Assembly (NCBI GenBank): GCA_934045075.1
Contig: OW203722.1
Location: forward strand, 20,994,986-21,058,985
From: Yponomeuta sedellus
Taxonomy: Eukaryota > Arthropoda > Insecta > Lepidoptera > Yponomeutidae
Direction: 5' to 3'
Length of the DNA stretch: 64,000 nt
Part shown: positions 10,260 to 21,187 of the stretch, in pieces
How the letters are laid out: every line of letters starts with the position of its first letter
Numbering within the stretch: the first letter of the stretch is position 1
The notes under the pieces: generated by a model
Database searches by the model: none
What the model was told of the DNA's origin: nothing
The model's input: the letters and a program-made list of their open reading frames with translations, nothing else
Program-made: the position numbers and the translations under genes

Positions 10260-10495
10260 CGACCTCGGTGGCGCAGTGGTTTAGCACACTGTCTGTAAAA
10301 CCGAAGGTCTCGGGTTCGATCCCCGGCCGGGTCAAACTAGGAAATGAACTTCTCTAGTTTGTGTCGAGTCTTGGATGTGTGTATTTATTGTATTAAATCT
10401 ATCATCGAGTTAGCAGCTATAACACAAGTCATTTAATTGTACTTAATAATATAGGGCTAACGAGATCTGTGTAATACGACCATGAATATTTATTT
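10260..10495 (+). mobile_element. Family C SINE
   Basis: tRNA-like head with box A TGGCGCAGTGG and box B GGTTCGATCC, followed by TCAAACTAGGAAATGAAC and a body ending TCTGTGTAATACG..CATGAATATTTATTT. A second copy with the same head and tail lies at 23312-23545. Shared head-to-tail length and order define the family. Confidence 0.75.
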
Positions 10496-10563
10496 ATTTA
10501 ATGAATGAGGATTGACACCTCATGTCATGTCATTGTATACTAAGTAATCAAGACCTAAAATGG

Positions 10564-11123
10564 AATAGTAGATTATGCATTAAGGGAATAAAACCATGTA
10601 TTACGTCATGGGCGGTATATTGAACCCTGAGCGGAGCGAAGGACTCCGCGTTAACTCCCGAGCGCAGCGAGGGAGTTAAATTTTAACTCCTGAGCGAAGC
10701 GAGGGAGTTATGTAGAGTCCTGAGTGAAGCCAGGGGTTCATACCGCCCGAGACTAAGACATGTTTTATTCCAGAGGTGAATACTCTACTTTTCACACCAT
10801 CTGGGAGACAATAAAAAGTTTAAATTCGTATTTGCAATTCGCGCCTTTTTTTCTTTTTTTTATTGGTGTTTCGCGCGGTCACACGACACAGTAGTTCAGA
10901 AAAAAAAGAAAAAGGGGTGAGTTTCGAACAACAATTCGAATTTCGAATTGCAATGCGGGGCTTCTTCATAGTTTTCATGCGAATTTTGACATTCTAAATT
11001 CAAATCACTTTATTCCCTAGGGAAATTCTTCATTATTATTGCCCTCGAGAGACAAGGCTATGCTTTACGATGATATTTGACGGTACGTAATAAGGCATTG
11101 TCGAGCAGGAGGTGTGAAAATAA
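10564..11123 (+). repeat. Direct duplication, copy 1
   Basis: Begins AATAGTAGATTATGCATT, contains several GAGCGAAGCGAGGGAGTT-like words, a GCGCGGTCACACGACAC block, and ends GAGGTGTGAAAAT. It matches 11208-11802 closely. This copy has an extra block of about 34 bp (a second GCGAGGGAGTT word) and lacks about 75 bp present in copy 2. Confidence 0.8.
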
Positions 11124-11207
11124 CATTATGTTATTTCTATGTACGTTGCGTAACAACGCAACGTATGTAGAAAGATTATACATAAGAAAAAAATGCGCGC
11201 TTCATTT
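11124..11207. repeat. Spacer with hairpin between duplicate copies
   Basis: The inverted words TATGTACGTTGCG and CGCAACGTATG (about 11137-11168) form a short perfect hairpin between the two duplicate copies. Confidence 0.5.
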
Positions 11208-11802
11208 AATAGTAGATTATGCATTAAGGGAATAAAACCATGTATTACGTCATGGGCGGTATATTGAACCCTGAGCGGAGCGAAGGACTCCGAGTTAACT
11301 CCTGAGCGAAGCGAGGGAGTTATGTAGAGTCCTGAGTGAAGCCAGGGGTTCATACCGCCCGAGACTAAGACATGTTTTATTCCAGAGGTGAATACTCTAC
11401 TTTTCACACCATCTGGGAGACAATAAAAAGACAGGGCTGCATAAGCTGAAAAATATTTATTAAGCTGAGAAATATTGCGTAAATTAACTACAAATTATAA
11501 ATTCGTATTTGCAATTCGCGCCTTTTTTTCTTTTTTTTATTGGTGTTTCGCGCGGTCACACGACACAGTAGTTCAGAAAAAAAAAGAAAAAAGGGGTGAG
11601 TTTCGAACAACAATTCGAATTTCGAATTGCAATGCGGGGCTTCTTCATAGTTTTCATGCGAATTTTGACATTCTAAATTCAAATCACTTTATTCCCTAGG
11701 GAAATTCTTCATTATTATTGCCCTCGAGAGACAAGGCTATGCTTTACGATGATATTTGACGGTACGTAATAAGGCATTGTCGAGCAGGAGGTGTGAAAAT
11801 AT
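11208..11802 (+). repeat. Direct duplication, copy 2
   Basis: Second copy of the unit at 10564, starting AATAGTAGATTATGCATT and ending GAGGTGTGAAAAT. It carries an internal block near 11430-11500 (ACAGGGCTGCATAAGC) absent from copy 1. Both copies may be members of a mobile family, since start and end words are the same, but no TSD was found. Confidence 0.8.
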
Positions 11803-12472
11803 ATTTACTATTTTATAGAGGCGCGTGTCTTTTACGCTTTATTTAAAAAGTATTCGCTATTCTACATTACTAAAAACTCAGCCTTATTGAGCGAGTTATA
11901 AATTGAGGGTTCGAAATAGCCCGAGCGTTTAGATGCAAAAAGGGAAAATCTAAAAATCAACAGCATTTTTAGAGACTGCTCAAAAGTGTTAAGGTAACTG
12001 GGTGTTTCAATTAGTTAAAAGCAAATTGCTCAATCGCCTTTAACTGCTTACGCAAGACCTTCCTCCGTCCATCGGAACTGGATTTTCGTAACGGGTTACG
12101 TAGGAGGATAAAAATATCTTCTTGAAAATAATATAACTCTAACCCAGTTTTGAAACAAGCGTTAGTTTTCCCTATACGTAATTCGGTCACCACCGGGACT
12201 GAGTTCTCGTCACTGGTTATGTAGGAAGATTATTTTTGTTTTGTACGATACCGTATGTACGTAATATTCCCCGGGCTCATATTACGTACATAGGCACGTA
12301 CATAGCACGTACTTTATGACAAATGAAATTAGCGAGTTCAAGAAGGCCATAGTTCAGATTAAAAGCTAAAGACTTATTTTATTTTGTAATGTGTATATAA
12401 TGTGTAATATTAAGTGTTGTCTTTTTGTTTAAGTTTATTTTAATTTTATATAACTCTATCGCATTAGGTAAC
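11803..12472. other. No gene recognised
   Basis: A 60-codon minus frame (12011-12193) has no known motif. Near 12250-12310 a short inverted GTACGTAATATTC..TACGTAC region is present. Confidence 0.4.
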
Positions 12473-12485
12473 TGTAATGATAGAT

Positions 12486-13072
12486 TTAAAAACCTATTCA
12501 GAGGCTCAAAATTTCACCCATGCCGAGACTTGAACCCGCAAGCTCTGGCTATCCATGCCAGAGGTTGCGGGTTCGAATTCCGGCATGGGTGAAATTTTTA
12601 GCCTCTAAATAGGTTTTTAAATTTGTCCTTAGCACGGGTTAAAAAATTGGCCTTTTTGCATCTACTTAATGAGATGATTTGTACAGCGTCCAGTGGTATC
12701 TTCACTCACACTAGATGGTTGAATGGACCACTCCGACGCTGTAGTGCCTGGGACATGGTTTTATAGATGGTTTAGGCTTGCCCAGCACCTATAACATCCT
12801 GACAGCTTAGTCGGCCTACCCCACAGGAAAGACTAGTCAATACGTGTGGAGCCAACCAAGCCGCGGGTTTCCTCACGATGTTTTCCTTCACCGTTAGCGT
12901 GTGGTATTGCGACTACAAATTCGCAAATGTACGTAACTTTGAAATTAAACAAAGTCATTGGTACATGCCCGCACTCGGGATCGAACCTGGGGCTCTCGCT
13001 TGCCAGTCCATGGTTCTACCCACTGAGCTACCACCGCTTCAGCACGGGTTAGTGCATTAAAAATAAAAATAG
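12486..13072. mobile_element. Family A SINE, hairpin form, interrupted by a SINE
   Basis: Left end and a partial minus core (12516-12556) face a partial plus core (12557-12592) with almost no loop; the tail restarts after the insertion at 13041. The TSD TGTAATGATAGAT is at 12473-12485 and 13073-13085. The tail is split at AGCACGGGTTA by the family D element. Confidence 0.8.
12642..13040 (-). mobile_element. Family D SINE nested in family A
   Basis: 399 bp flanked by the 11-bp TSD AGCACGGGTTA (12631-12641 and 13041-13051). On the minus strand it has a tRNA-like head with box A TAGCTCAGTGGG and box B GGTTCGATCC, the central block GGAAAACATCGTGAGG, then CATCTAGTGTGAGTGAAG, ending in an A/T-rich tail. 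Fragments occur at 43.44, 54.33 and 58.41 kb. Confidence 0.85.
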
Positions 13073-13316
13073 TGTAATGATAGATGTTAGGTGGTGATAC
13101 AAAAAAAAATTCTATCCAATCAGGTTTTCTGCCACTAGCGGTAGTCACGGGACGGTCACCCATCCTGCACCCGTAAGAGCCTTACGCACTCATAATTATG
13201 CTGTTGAGATTGCGGACCTATTCGCCAGTTCTCTGAGCGAATTCACTAGTCCTACTCTTTTTATGTTGTGTTACAGTAAATAGATATTTTTCAACCATTT
13301 TGTTATCTATATAGGT

Positions 13317-13600
13317 TCTTCTTCTTCTTCAGGCTATATTAGGTAGTCCACTGCTGGAAATAGCCCTCCCCTAATGAGCGCCATAGCGCTCTGTCACCAG
13401 CTTGCCGCATCCAGCATCTTTCGCATCAGCATTTTTCGCAGAACTTCTTCCCACCTAGTCGGAGGGCGTCCTACGCTACGTTTGCCGAGTCGCGGTCTCC
13501 ATCCAAGGACACGTTTACTCCAACGGTTGTCGGGTCTTCACGAGACATGGCCAGCTCACTGCCACTTCAGCTTGCTGATTCTCTGGGTTATGTCGATAAC
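13317..13600 (-). pseudogene. RTE retrotransposon 3' end
   Basis: On the minus strand this is the C-terminal end of an RTE-type ORF (W.GH-like region) followed by GCGCTCATTAGGGGAGGGC, TATAGCCTGAAG and a GAA repeat tail. It is colinear with 36094-36340. It is cut at 13600, where a truncated family B SINE starts. Confidence 0.65.
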
Positions 13601-13757
13601 TTCGAACCCCGGCTGGGGACAAAAGAAAATCTTCAGGTCGTGGATGTTTACATGTTAGTGATGTCGTTGTTTCTGGTTCCCACTACACAGGGTATCCTAG
13701 TGTGGGGCCAGAAGCAATGTGTATGCCTGTATGTAAATGTTGTGTTATGTTATTCTT
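13601..13757 (+). mobile_element. Family B SINE, 5'-truncated
   Basis: Starts inside the T-arm (CGAACCCCGGCTGGGG), then the family B body through CTTCTGGCC-complement motifs to a GTTATGTTATT tail. Adjoins the RTE end without an obvious TSD. Confidence 0.65.
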
Positions 13758-14019
13758 CTTATCCTTTACCTAGTTTGTGATTGAAAAGATCTAAATTTAA
13801 TAATTGAGGAAGGAACATTATCGATAACTAATACATTAAAAATTTATTTAAAATGTCCGTTACTCTATTACCTATCAAAGACTCAGGCATATTTATCAGA
13901 AGTATACTAATTTTACGAAAATCACAACAAATGTTAGGTGCGAACAAGACAGCATGCTAGACTTTTAAGTCTCTACAATTTAATTACGATATTTCCGAAA
14001 TCACACCTTTTAGAGGTTA

Positions 14020-14050
14020 GATAGAATAACACTTTATTGCACAACCAGAA
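14020..14050 (-). repeat. Non-LTR 3'-end motif (AATAAAGTGTT)
   Basis: Minus-strand copy of the recurring ...GCAATAAAGTGTTATTCTATCT end found about nine times in the window. It contains an AATAAA polyadenylation word, fitting the 3' end of a retroelement. Confidence 0.5.
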
Positions 14051-14075
14051 CAAAATGGTTAAATAATTCATTAAT

Positions 14076-14275
14076 AACATAACATTTACATACTGGCACA
14101 AACATTGCTTCTGGCCCCACACTATTATATCCTGTGTCGTGGGAACCAGAAATAATGACAACACAAACATGTAAACATCCAAGACCTAGGGTTTTTTTGT
14201 GCCCAGCCGGGGATCAAACCCGGGACCTCTTGCATGGTAGGCAGATGCGCTACTGCTGCGCCACAGAGGTCGTCA
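14076..14275 (-). mobile_element. Family B SINE, full length
   Basis: Minus-strand copy: head with TGGCGCAGCAGTAGC and box B region GGTTTGATCCCCGG, body CTTGGATGTTTACATG, tail TTATGTTATTAATG. Head to tail is complete. Confidence 0.75.
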
Positions 14276-14280
14276 AATCA

Positions 14281-14420
14281 GCCTGTACTTGTCCTGTACT
14301 CGTCTACTCCTGGACACAGACCTCCCCCAAGGCACGCCAGCCACTGCCAGCAATCTGCAGTCGGTTCAGCGAGCCGGTGTGCGTTATACGCTGCGTTAAT
14401 ACAATGTGGCGTGCACATGT
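14281..14420 (-). pseudogene. Possible RTE-like 3' fragment
   Basis: Sequence around CTCCTGGACACAGACCTCC resembles the GGACATAGGCCTCTCCC-type 3' ends seen at 23.65 and 23.9 kb. No frame can be supported. Confidence 0.35.
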
Positions 14421-14930
14421 CAATTCTGCACGCGCACTACAAACTCCAACATTCCTGCATCGCGCAATCAAAGTGTTTCAATGACATATCATAAATATAA
14501 CGTCCGACTAACAATAGTTGAACCGGCCGTCCCCAGGCATACGATCCGCCTGGCGGGAAATTTTCCCTTATAGTCGAAGAGCACGATCACCCGCTCATCC
14601 CTATAAACATTTAAATAACTAAATTTAAATAAATAGGGTTGTTGTGGGAGCGAGTGATAAATAAAAAAAATATATATAAAGGCCTTTTTTCTTTTCAAAT
14701 TAGGAATATATAGTAAAATCACCATCGTAATTTTATGCTTGAAGCGCGAAGCATGAATTTCATACATTTTTTGATCGCGTTGTATCTATAGGCGGGAATC
14801 TTTTATTAGCTCTTATTAACTTATTTCTTCTACTAGCATAATTTTGTGAGCTGATAATTCTCCGAACTGTCTAAATAAATAAATAACTACATCTATCACT
14901 CTCTACATACATTGACAACGGAAAGTTAAC
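14421..14930. other. No gene recognised
   Basis: AT-rich; a 92-codon minus frame at 14489-14767 has no motif I know. Confidence 0.4.
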
Positions 14931-14938
14931 CCGTGTAC

Positions 14939-15208
14939 CAGGGACGGATCTTGAATTTGTGGGGCCCTGGGCTGAAACTACTTAGGGCCCTATCTAAGTT
15001 CTCAACTAATAGCCATGTCAAAAAATTGTTTCACTAATGTTTTCTTATGACGTTATCACGTAAAAATATCATCCGTAAACCGACTTTACATATAACCATT
15101 TTTTAAATTCAAATTAACGCCTACTGTGTTTAGAGGGATTTGGGAGGCCCTTGTAACCTCGGGGCCCTGGGCTGCAGCCCAAGCAGCCCTTAGGTAGATC
15201 CGGCCCTG
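14939..15208. mobile_element. hAT-type MITE with perfect 8-bp TSD
   Basis: 270 bp. Ends CAGGGACGGATCT and AGATCCGGCCCTG are inverted copies with one mismatch and are flanked by CCGTGTAC at 14931-14938 and 15209-15216. The 8-bp duplication and CAGGG start are typical of the hAT superfamily. Inside the ends, GGGGCCCTGGGCTG recurs at both sides. Non-coding. Confidence 0.9.
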
Positions 15209-15216
15209 CCGTGTAC

Positions 15217-15938
15217 GGGCCTCTCTGGATCTCGAGAGATGGAATTCCAAATATACAATCGCCATAACGCGGCTAGCACCGCCACCTGTCAAAACTTGCC
15301 ATATAGTTTGACCCCCGTACTGGCAATTTGTGTGAAAAGTTCACTGTGTTCCATCAAACCCCACTCAGGGAGCCCAAATAGCCATAGAGCATGAAAATCT
15401 AGAGACCGCTAGGAGTCAGTAATATGTGTATTTCTGATGCATGCATGCATGCAAGTTATTAACCAACAAAAACGAGATTCTTAATTCAAAGCGTACATTT
15501 AATTTTCTAAACGTTGTTGAATATAGGTTTCGTTGCAGACTGGTGAATGTTGAAGCGAAAGAGAACTGCTAGGATCGCCGCAAGTGGTGGTGAAACGCGT
15601 AGTACGTTATCTTATTTACCATTTAATTATTAAAACTACTATCAATAAATCCACTATTAAAAAAAAAAGAATTCTACTATAAATAATTAAGATCTAAAAA
15701 ACCAAATTAAATGAAACAGTACGCCTTATCAACATAATTATTACACAATCCTTAAACTAATACATATTTAAGTATTTTGACCATTAAAGGAATTTACGTT
15801 TACGTTAGTTGATGTTAATGTAATTTATGTTGTTATAAAGGTAACTATTAAAAAAACTAAGCTCAACAAAACACTGACTTAGCCAATTCACAGTATAGTT
15901 ATAGTTCATTTAACAACTACACTGAATTCTATCGAATC
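15217..15938. other. No gene recognised
   Basis: AT-rich; a short GCATGCATGCATGCA run near 15441. No supported feature. Confidence 0.4.
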
Positions 15939-15995
15939 GATATCAACCTTTGTACGTCCCCACTGCTGGGGCACGGGTTTCTTCCAGCATCGCAA
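15939..15995 (-). mobile_element. Family E SINE, 3' fragment
   Basis: Minus-strand 3' end (ATCAACCTTTGTACGTCCC, CTGCTGGGGCACGGG). Only the last about 55 bp are present, as expected from 5' truncation. Confidence 0.65.
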
Positions 15996-16573
15996 GAAGG
16001 ACTACACTGGATTAATGGATGTATTTTTCTTACAAATGTTTTGCGCAGTAAATTCTGATGCAGCGCTATATTTGTACAGGCGAAAAAAAATTATGGATGA
16101 ATTGAGAATGAAGTATTCTTTATTTTAATTGGCAGGCGTTTTTCCGAGGATAATTCTGCGAATGTTATTCGTCTAGACATGACGTCATGGGGATGTAACA
16201 ATATTGTTTACTTCAGTTACATAGATATGTCTAAAGTCGTTGACACTGTAGATGGCGCTTATGTTTCACATTAAAAATACATGAAGGTAGGACTGTCTCG
16301 TTGGTAGAATAGTAACATGTTTTTACTATGTCATAGATCGTAGGTTCCATTGCCTCTAGAACTACCATACCGCAATGGTACAGGTAACATCAGTCTGTAT
16401 GTTTCTTCATGTTGTCTGTTTCTTCAAGAAGAAGAGTAAACTGGTTTGGGAACACACCAAATTATTGAATTACGTGGGTGTTGTAACATAAAAAAGCTAA
16501 ATAAGACGCATAAAAGCGTTTACTATTGCTGAAAAACCTGCCGTGTGGTGTCGGCCTAGAGAATAACACTAAC
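15996..16573. other. Mostly unremarkable, degenerate SINE head near 16290
   Basis: A TGTCTCGTTGGTAGAATAG word followed by TAGGTTCCATTGCC near 16300-16355 resembles an eroded tRNA-like head. Nothing else is recognised. Confidence 0.3.
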
Positions 16574-16787
16574 CCAATTCTTTCCGCGGGTGTCGTAAAA
16601 GGCGACTAAGGGACACAAAACGGAGGGTGGGCAGCAGCGCCCCCTGCAGTACAATTCCACCGAACTGCGTTCCCCAACCCGCATGCCCAGCGTGGGGATT
16701 ATGCGCGTTACCCCCTATGATAGCACAACGTGGCGCTTTTTAGGGGAGGACTATGTCCAGCAGTGGACTAGTATAGCCTGACGACGA
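16574..16787 (+). mobile_element. Family G, RTE-derived non-autonomous element
   Basis: Same head (TTTCCGCGGGTGTCG), GC-rich block and 3' end (CCAGCAGTGGACTAGTATAG) as 1461-1687, with a GACGACG tail. Confidence 0.7.
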
Positions 16788-17128
16788 TTGCTGAAAATAA
16801 AAGCTCAAAATAACTGGGTCAAGATAACTCAGCACAGCGGCGTTGGCGCTTCTATAGCGTCGTAGCTCTAAGTGCACGTCGCTGGGGCCATTAATTACCT
16901 GCTGTTGGAAAACGTGAGCCGGCGCCGAAGGAGTTGGAATTAGATAGAGGAATTGTTTCTTTGACCCGCTGCGTCTGGGACCAACTCCTAATAGACGGTT
17001 GAAGTTTTTGTTTCGCTTTTATGTCTATACGAATATAGTATATTTTCGAAGCAATATATTATGGATCGGGCTTTTGAAAAAGAACAAAGCGTTTGCAAAG
17101 TTTGTCTAATCGATTTATTTATTTCAAA
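16788..17128. other. No gene recognised
   Basis: No supported frame or repeat. Confidence 0.35.
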
Positions 17129-17713
17129 CTAGCTGACTCAGCGAACTTCGTACCGCCGAACTGTTGATTCTTTATTTATTTTTTTATTTTTCTCTCCGTA
17201 AAAACTATCTTCGTACTTTTAAAAACCTATTTAGAGGCTAAAAATTTCACCCATGCCGGGATTCGAACCCGCAACCTCTGGCTATCCGTACCAGCGCTCT
17301 ACCAATTGAGCCAATGGGCGACTCACGGCATCAGTGAAATTTCGAACCTCTTTACAATATTCTCTGTATTACGTACAGGCAGCGACATCTGACTTAAGCA
17401 AATTGCATTACTTACAGCCCCGACCACCTACTTTGCAGTTAGGTTTAACATCGGAACGATATCACTGTACCCACATGATTACACTATTTTTATTTGTAAT
17501 GCACTAACCCGTGCTAAGGAACAAATTTAAAAACCTATTTAGAGGCTAAAAATTTCACCCATGCCGGGATTCAAACCCGCAACCTCTGGCTATCCGTACC
17601 AGCGCTCTACCAATACAAGGAATGTTCTAAAAAAGAATAAGTGAAATTGGTTCAGCGGTTCCTGAGATTTGCGCTTACAAACACCTTCAGCGATTCATTT
17701 TTATATTATAGAA
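17129..17713 (+). repeat. Dispersed repeat (second copy of 35-198), interrupted
   Basis: Its left part is 17129-17214 and right part 17636-17713, both colinear with 35-198. A family A pair sits in the gap, so family A arrived later at this site. Confidence 0.65.
17215..17614 (-). mobile_element. Family A SINE, two head-to-tail units
   Basis: Minus-strand cores start at 17248 (to 17319) and 17556 (cut at 17614), 308 bp apart. Between them are the full spacer and the tail ATTTTTATTTGTAATGCAC. No TSD is apparent because the right end is truncated in the core. Confidence 0.8.
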
Positions 17714-17760
17714 GATAGATACTTGAGCGTCCTTACATTACGTATAGTGTTACAAAGTTA

Positions 17761-17842
17761 TCTGACCCGGTGGCAGTATCAAATTTTGTAAGGAAACGTC
17801 AAGTTTACTTCGAGACAAGTGACGCTGTCACCGGGTCAGACA
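17761..17842. mobile_element. Short hairpin element
   Basis: TCTGACCCGGTGGCAG and CTGTCACCGGGTCAGA form inverted ends around about 48 bp. Possible minimal MITE; flanking ACAAAGTT/ACAAGTTT similarity is weak. The interval 17843-18298 has a retroelement 3' UTR-like GCGAGCTTAATAC..CTTCCAGC trace near 17950 and no gene. Confidence 0.45.
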
Positions 17843-18298
17843 AGTTTGTCGCATTATACCTACTTACTACTTGTTAGTAGTTATGTGTTCATAGAATTGA
17901 ACGACTGAATGAAAATTCTTTATTGCACTAAAAACATAATTTTTACGAAGGCGAGCTTAATACTAGATAGTATTTTCTTCCAGCTAACCCACAAATCCCA
18001 GAATTCCTAGTTTCATGCATTTTTTTATTTAGTTGAGCATAAGCGTTGGCTGAAGTGAGACATAAACATATATACTATATCTGTCTGCCGTTAGTCTAAA
18101 TAAGTCAAAAAAAAATTACTACTTAAACACAGCATTATCTTTATGTTACACTGAGTACAGAAGCGGTGGGTATACTATGGAGACTGATAAGAATAATGAA
18201 AATGTAATATAGACGACATCCGACCGAATCTTTATAAATTAATTAGATCATTCAGTCTGGCCAGGCTGAAATAATTAATTTAAATAAAAACTAAAAAT

Positions 18299-18490
18299 TC
18301 CACTCATGCCGGGACTCGAACCCGCCACCTCTGGCTTCGAAATTTCACTGATGTCGGTGGTCGCCCATTAGCTCAGTTGGGAGAGCGCTGGCACGGTTAG
18401 CCAGAGGTCGCGGGTTTGAGTCCCGGCATGGGTGGAATTTTTAGCCTCTAAATAGGTTTTTAAAATTGTCCTCAGCACGGGTTAGTGCAT
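18299..18490. mobile_element. Family A SINE with partial inverted core
   Basis: A cut minus core (18299-18333) faces a complete plus core (18363-18434), then the usual tail through GCACGGGTTAGTGCATT. Core carries AAACGG-type changes, GGTTTGAGTCC replacing the box B. Confidence 0.7.
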
Positions 18491-18802
18491 TAGAAAAAGA
18501 ATATAATTATATTATTTAAGTCATATTACACAGACAAGACCACGGAATGCTTTTTAAATAGGTACCTAAGTGAAGTCGATAAATATTGCACCGTAAATAA
18601 AGCAAGGACAGCAACCGAAAAAGAAAGAGACGGAGATAATACTTAAGTGCTCTACACACACGCGATTTTTTTTTTAAAAAACACTTTGGTTGCAAAGCGT
18701 AGGTACGTTTTGAAACCAAATTGCAAATTAAAAATAATCTTATACATAAAAATCTCGTTTAATAGTGTTTGCTATCAATCTCCTCCAAAACGGATTCACC
18801 GA

Positions 18803-18940
18803 TTGGGGACCCGGGGACAAAAAAAATCCCCCGGGTATTGGATGTTTACATGTTTGTGATGTCGTTGTTTCTGGTTCCTACTACACGGGGTATCCTAGTG
18901 TGGGCTAGAAGCAATGTATGTGCCTGTAAGTTAATGTTGT
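18803..18940 (+). mobile_element. Family B SINE, 5'-truncated
   Basis: Begins near GATTGGGGACCCGGGG, then the body TTGGATGTTTACATG and GTTTCTGGTTCCTACTAC, ending in a TTGTTATTATTATT tail. Confidence 0.65.
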
Positions 18941-19087
18941 TATTATTATTTTTATAAATTCTTTTGTGTATGTTTTGTATGTCTCAGAATAAGTCTTAGG
19001 GGAATTAAAACGGCAAAATAACGTTTGGGGGTCAGCTAGTAATAAATAAAGTAACTTCTACATAACAACACAAAAACTTGTCCTAGT

Positions 19088-19345
19088 TCAAAAACCTATT
19101 TAGAGGCTAAAAATTTCACCCATGCCGGGATTCGAACCCGCAACCTCTGGCTATCCGTACCAGCGCTCTACCAATTGAGCCAATGGGCGACTCACGGCAT
19201 CAGTGAAATTTCGAACCTCTTTACAATATTCTCTGTATTACGTACAGGCAGCGACATCTGACTTAAGCAAATTGCATTACTTACAGCCCCGACCACCTAC
19301 TTTGCAGTTAGGTTTAACATCGGAACGATATCACTGTACCCACAT
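19088..19345 (-). mobile_element. Family A SINE, single core, tail-less
   Basis: Left end, minus core 19117-19188 with intact box A and box B, spacer and leader to GATATCACTGTACCCACAT. It stops before the A-rich tail. Almost identical to the 17.2-kb unit, hence young. Confidence 0.8.
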
Positions 19346-19764
19346 AATAATAATAAAGTTATTAAGTAGAAATAATAATTTAAATTTGTGCGAAATACAA
19401 CAAAGGTATAAAAGATAATTTTATTTTCAATACTATTATAATGAAAACTGTTATGCATCAAATAACCGATTTGGTTTTACTTATTATGTAACATTACTTT
19501 TTACAGCTGTCTGTGTAAACTTTTAATGACTGCCTGTTTTTATATCTGCTGTGTAATAAGGTTTGGTTAGTTACTAGTTTTTCTAAATATTAAATAAATA
19601 AATACAAGCGCAAACAGAGTCAGTAAATAACATGCAGTAACTTTTGATGTACGAGCAAAAACCAAACAGAAGGGACCTTCCAATATTTTATTCATACTAA
19701 ACATGTGAGAGTTTTTGAAGATGTTTGGACGTTTGTTGCTCAATCATACCGTAACAGAAGGAAA
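19346..19764. other. No gene recognised
   Basis: AT-rich, with a TACAGCTGTCTGTG..TATATCTGCTGTGTAATA segment (19500-19570) that has a relative at 26250-26310, so it is part of an old dispersed repeat. Confidence 0.4.
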
Positions 19765-20286
19765 AAACCGGCCAAGTGCGAGTCAGACTCGCGCACCGAG
19801 GGTTCCGTACAAACCTGTATTATAGACCTGAGTATTTGGTATGAATTTCAATTTAATACCTCTACGCGTTTATGAGGAAATGGGTAGTAAGTTTAAAATA
19901 ATTAAAAAAATATATATTATGAGATGTAACTAAAAATTTATGGTTTTCGTAATTTTTCCTTTATCTATGCTATAAGACGTTGCTTCGTACCAAATTTCAA
20001 GATTCTGAGTTCACGGGAAGCACCCTGTAGGTTTTGATTCCCTTGCAAGTGTCGAAAATTTGCGGCATAAACGGCTGTATCTTTTGATTGCGTTGGCTTA
20101 GAAGTTTGATTTTTTCACAGCTTCAAGGGACAGTAGACCTGAGTAATTGATATAAATTTCAGCTTCATACCTCCACGCGTTCCTGAGAAAAAGGGTCTTG
20201 ACAGACGGACGGACGGACAGACGGACAACAAAGTGATCCTATAAGGGTTCCGTTTTTTCCTTTTGAGGTACGGAACCCTAAAAATA
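19765..20286 (+). repeat. Family F dispersed repeat, full copy
   Basis: Starts AAACCGGCCAAGTGCGAG; GAGGGTTCCGTAC near the start and GTACGGAACCCT at the end are inverted. It contains ACGGACGGACGGACAGACGG and AAGTGATCCTATAAGGG. Fragments recur at 46.98, 47.45 and 56.6 kb. The conserved edges and inverted terminal words suggest a non-autonomous mobile element, class unassigned. Confidence 0.65.
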
Positions 20287-20429
20287 TCTCAATCCTTGAC
20301 CTTAAGTGACTTTGAAGTTATTAATAGAAATTATTCCGATTTTCAAGGTCTGTTCAAGTACTGAGGACCTCAATAGTATTGGAAACTCCTTGACAGAATT
20401 ATTTGCGAACCCTTTTGACTACACCTGCT

Positions 20430-21187
20430 ATGAAAGTCAGTTGCTTTCCTAGATATCACACTTTTCTCGAGTCGAATGGGGCATGAATCAAGAGCTGTTT
20501 TGGATTACTCTTCAAGGCAATTAACTCTCAAACTATTGACCAATACAGCCTAAAGATTATTGCAACGTCATGTATAATATGTAAATCAGTCGCGTTTTCT
20601 TAGGAATCACACTTTTCTCGAGTCGAATGGGGCATGAATCACGAGCCGTTTTGTGCTGCTCTTCAAGTAAATTAACCCTTAAACTGTCGACAAATTTAGC
20701 CTTAATATTATTACAACGTCATGTATGATACGGAAGTCAGTCACGCTTTACTTGTAATCACGCTTTTCTGGAGTCGAATGGGACACGAATCACGAGCCGT
20801 TTTGTGCTGCTCTTCAAGTCAATTAACCCTCAAACTGTCGACCAATATAGCCTAAAGATTGTTGCAACATCATGTATGATATGGAAGTCAGTCGCGCTTT
20901 CCTAGTAATCACACTTTTCTTTAGTCGAATGTGGCATGAATCGCAAGCCATTTTGTGCTACTCTTCAAGTCAATTAACGCTCAAACTATTGACCAATATA
21001 GCCTAAAGATTATTGCAACGTCATGTGTGATATGGAAGTTAGTCGCACTTTACTGGGAATTACACTTTTCTCGCGTCGAATTTGGCATGGATCACGAGTT
21101 GTTTTATGCTACTCTTCAAGTCAATTAACCCTCAAACTGTCGACCAATATAGCCTAAAGATTATTGCAACGTCATGTATGATAATAG
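20430..21187 (+). repeat. Satellite-like tandem array, ~151-bp unit, five copies
   Basis: The word CACTTTTCTCGAGTCGAATG or a variant begins at about 20458, 20610, 20761, 20912 and 21063. Each unit also has CTCTTCAAGTCAATTAACC, GACCAATATAGCCTAAAG and GCAACGTCATGTATGAT. Copies are diverged from each other, so the array is not recently homogenised. Confidence 0.85.
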
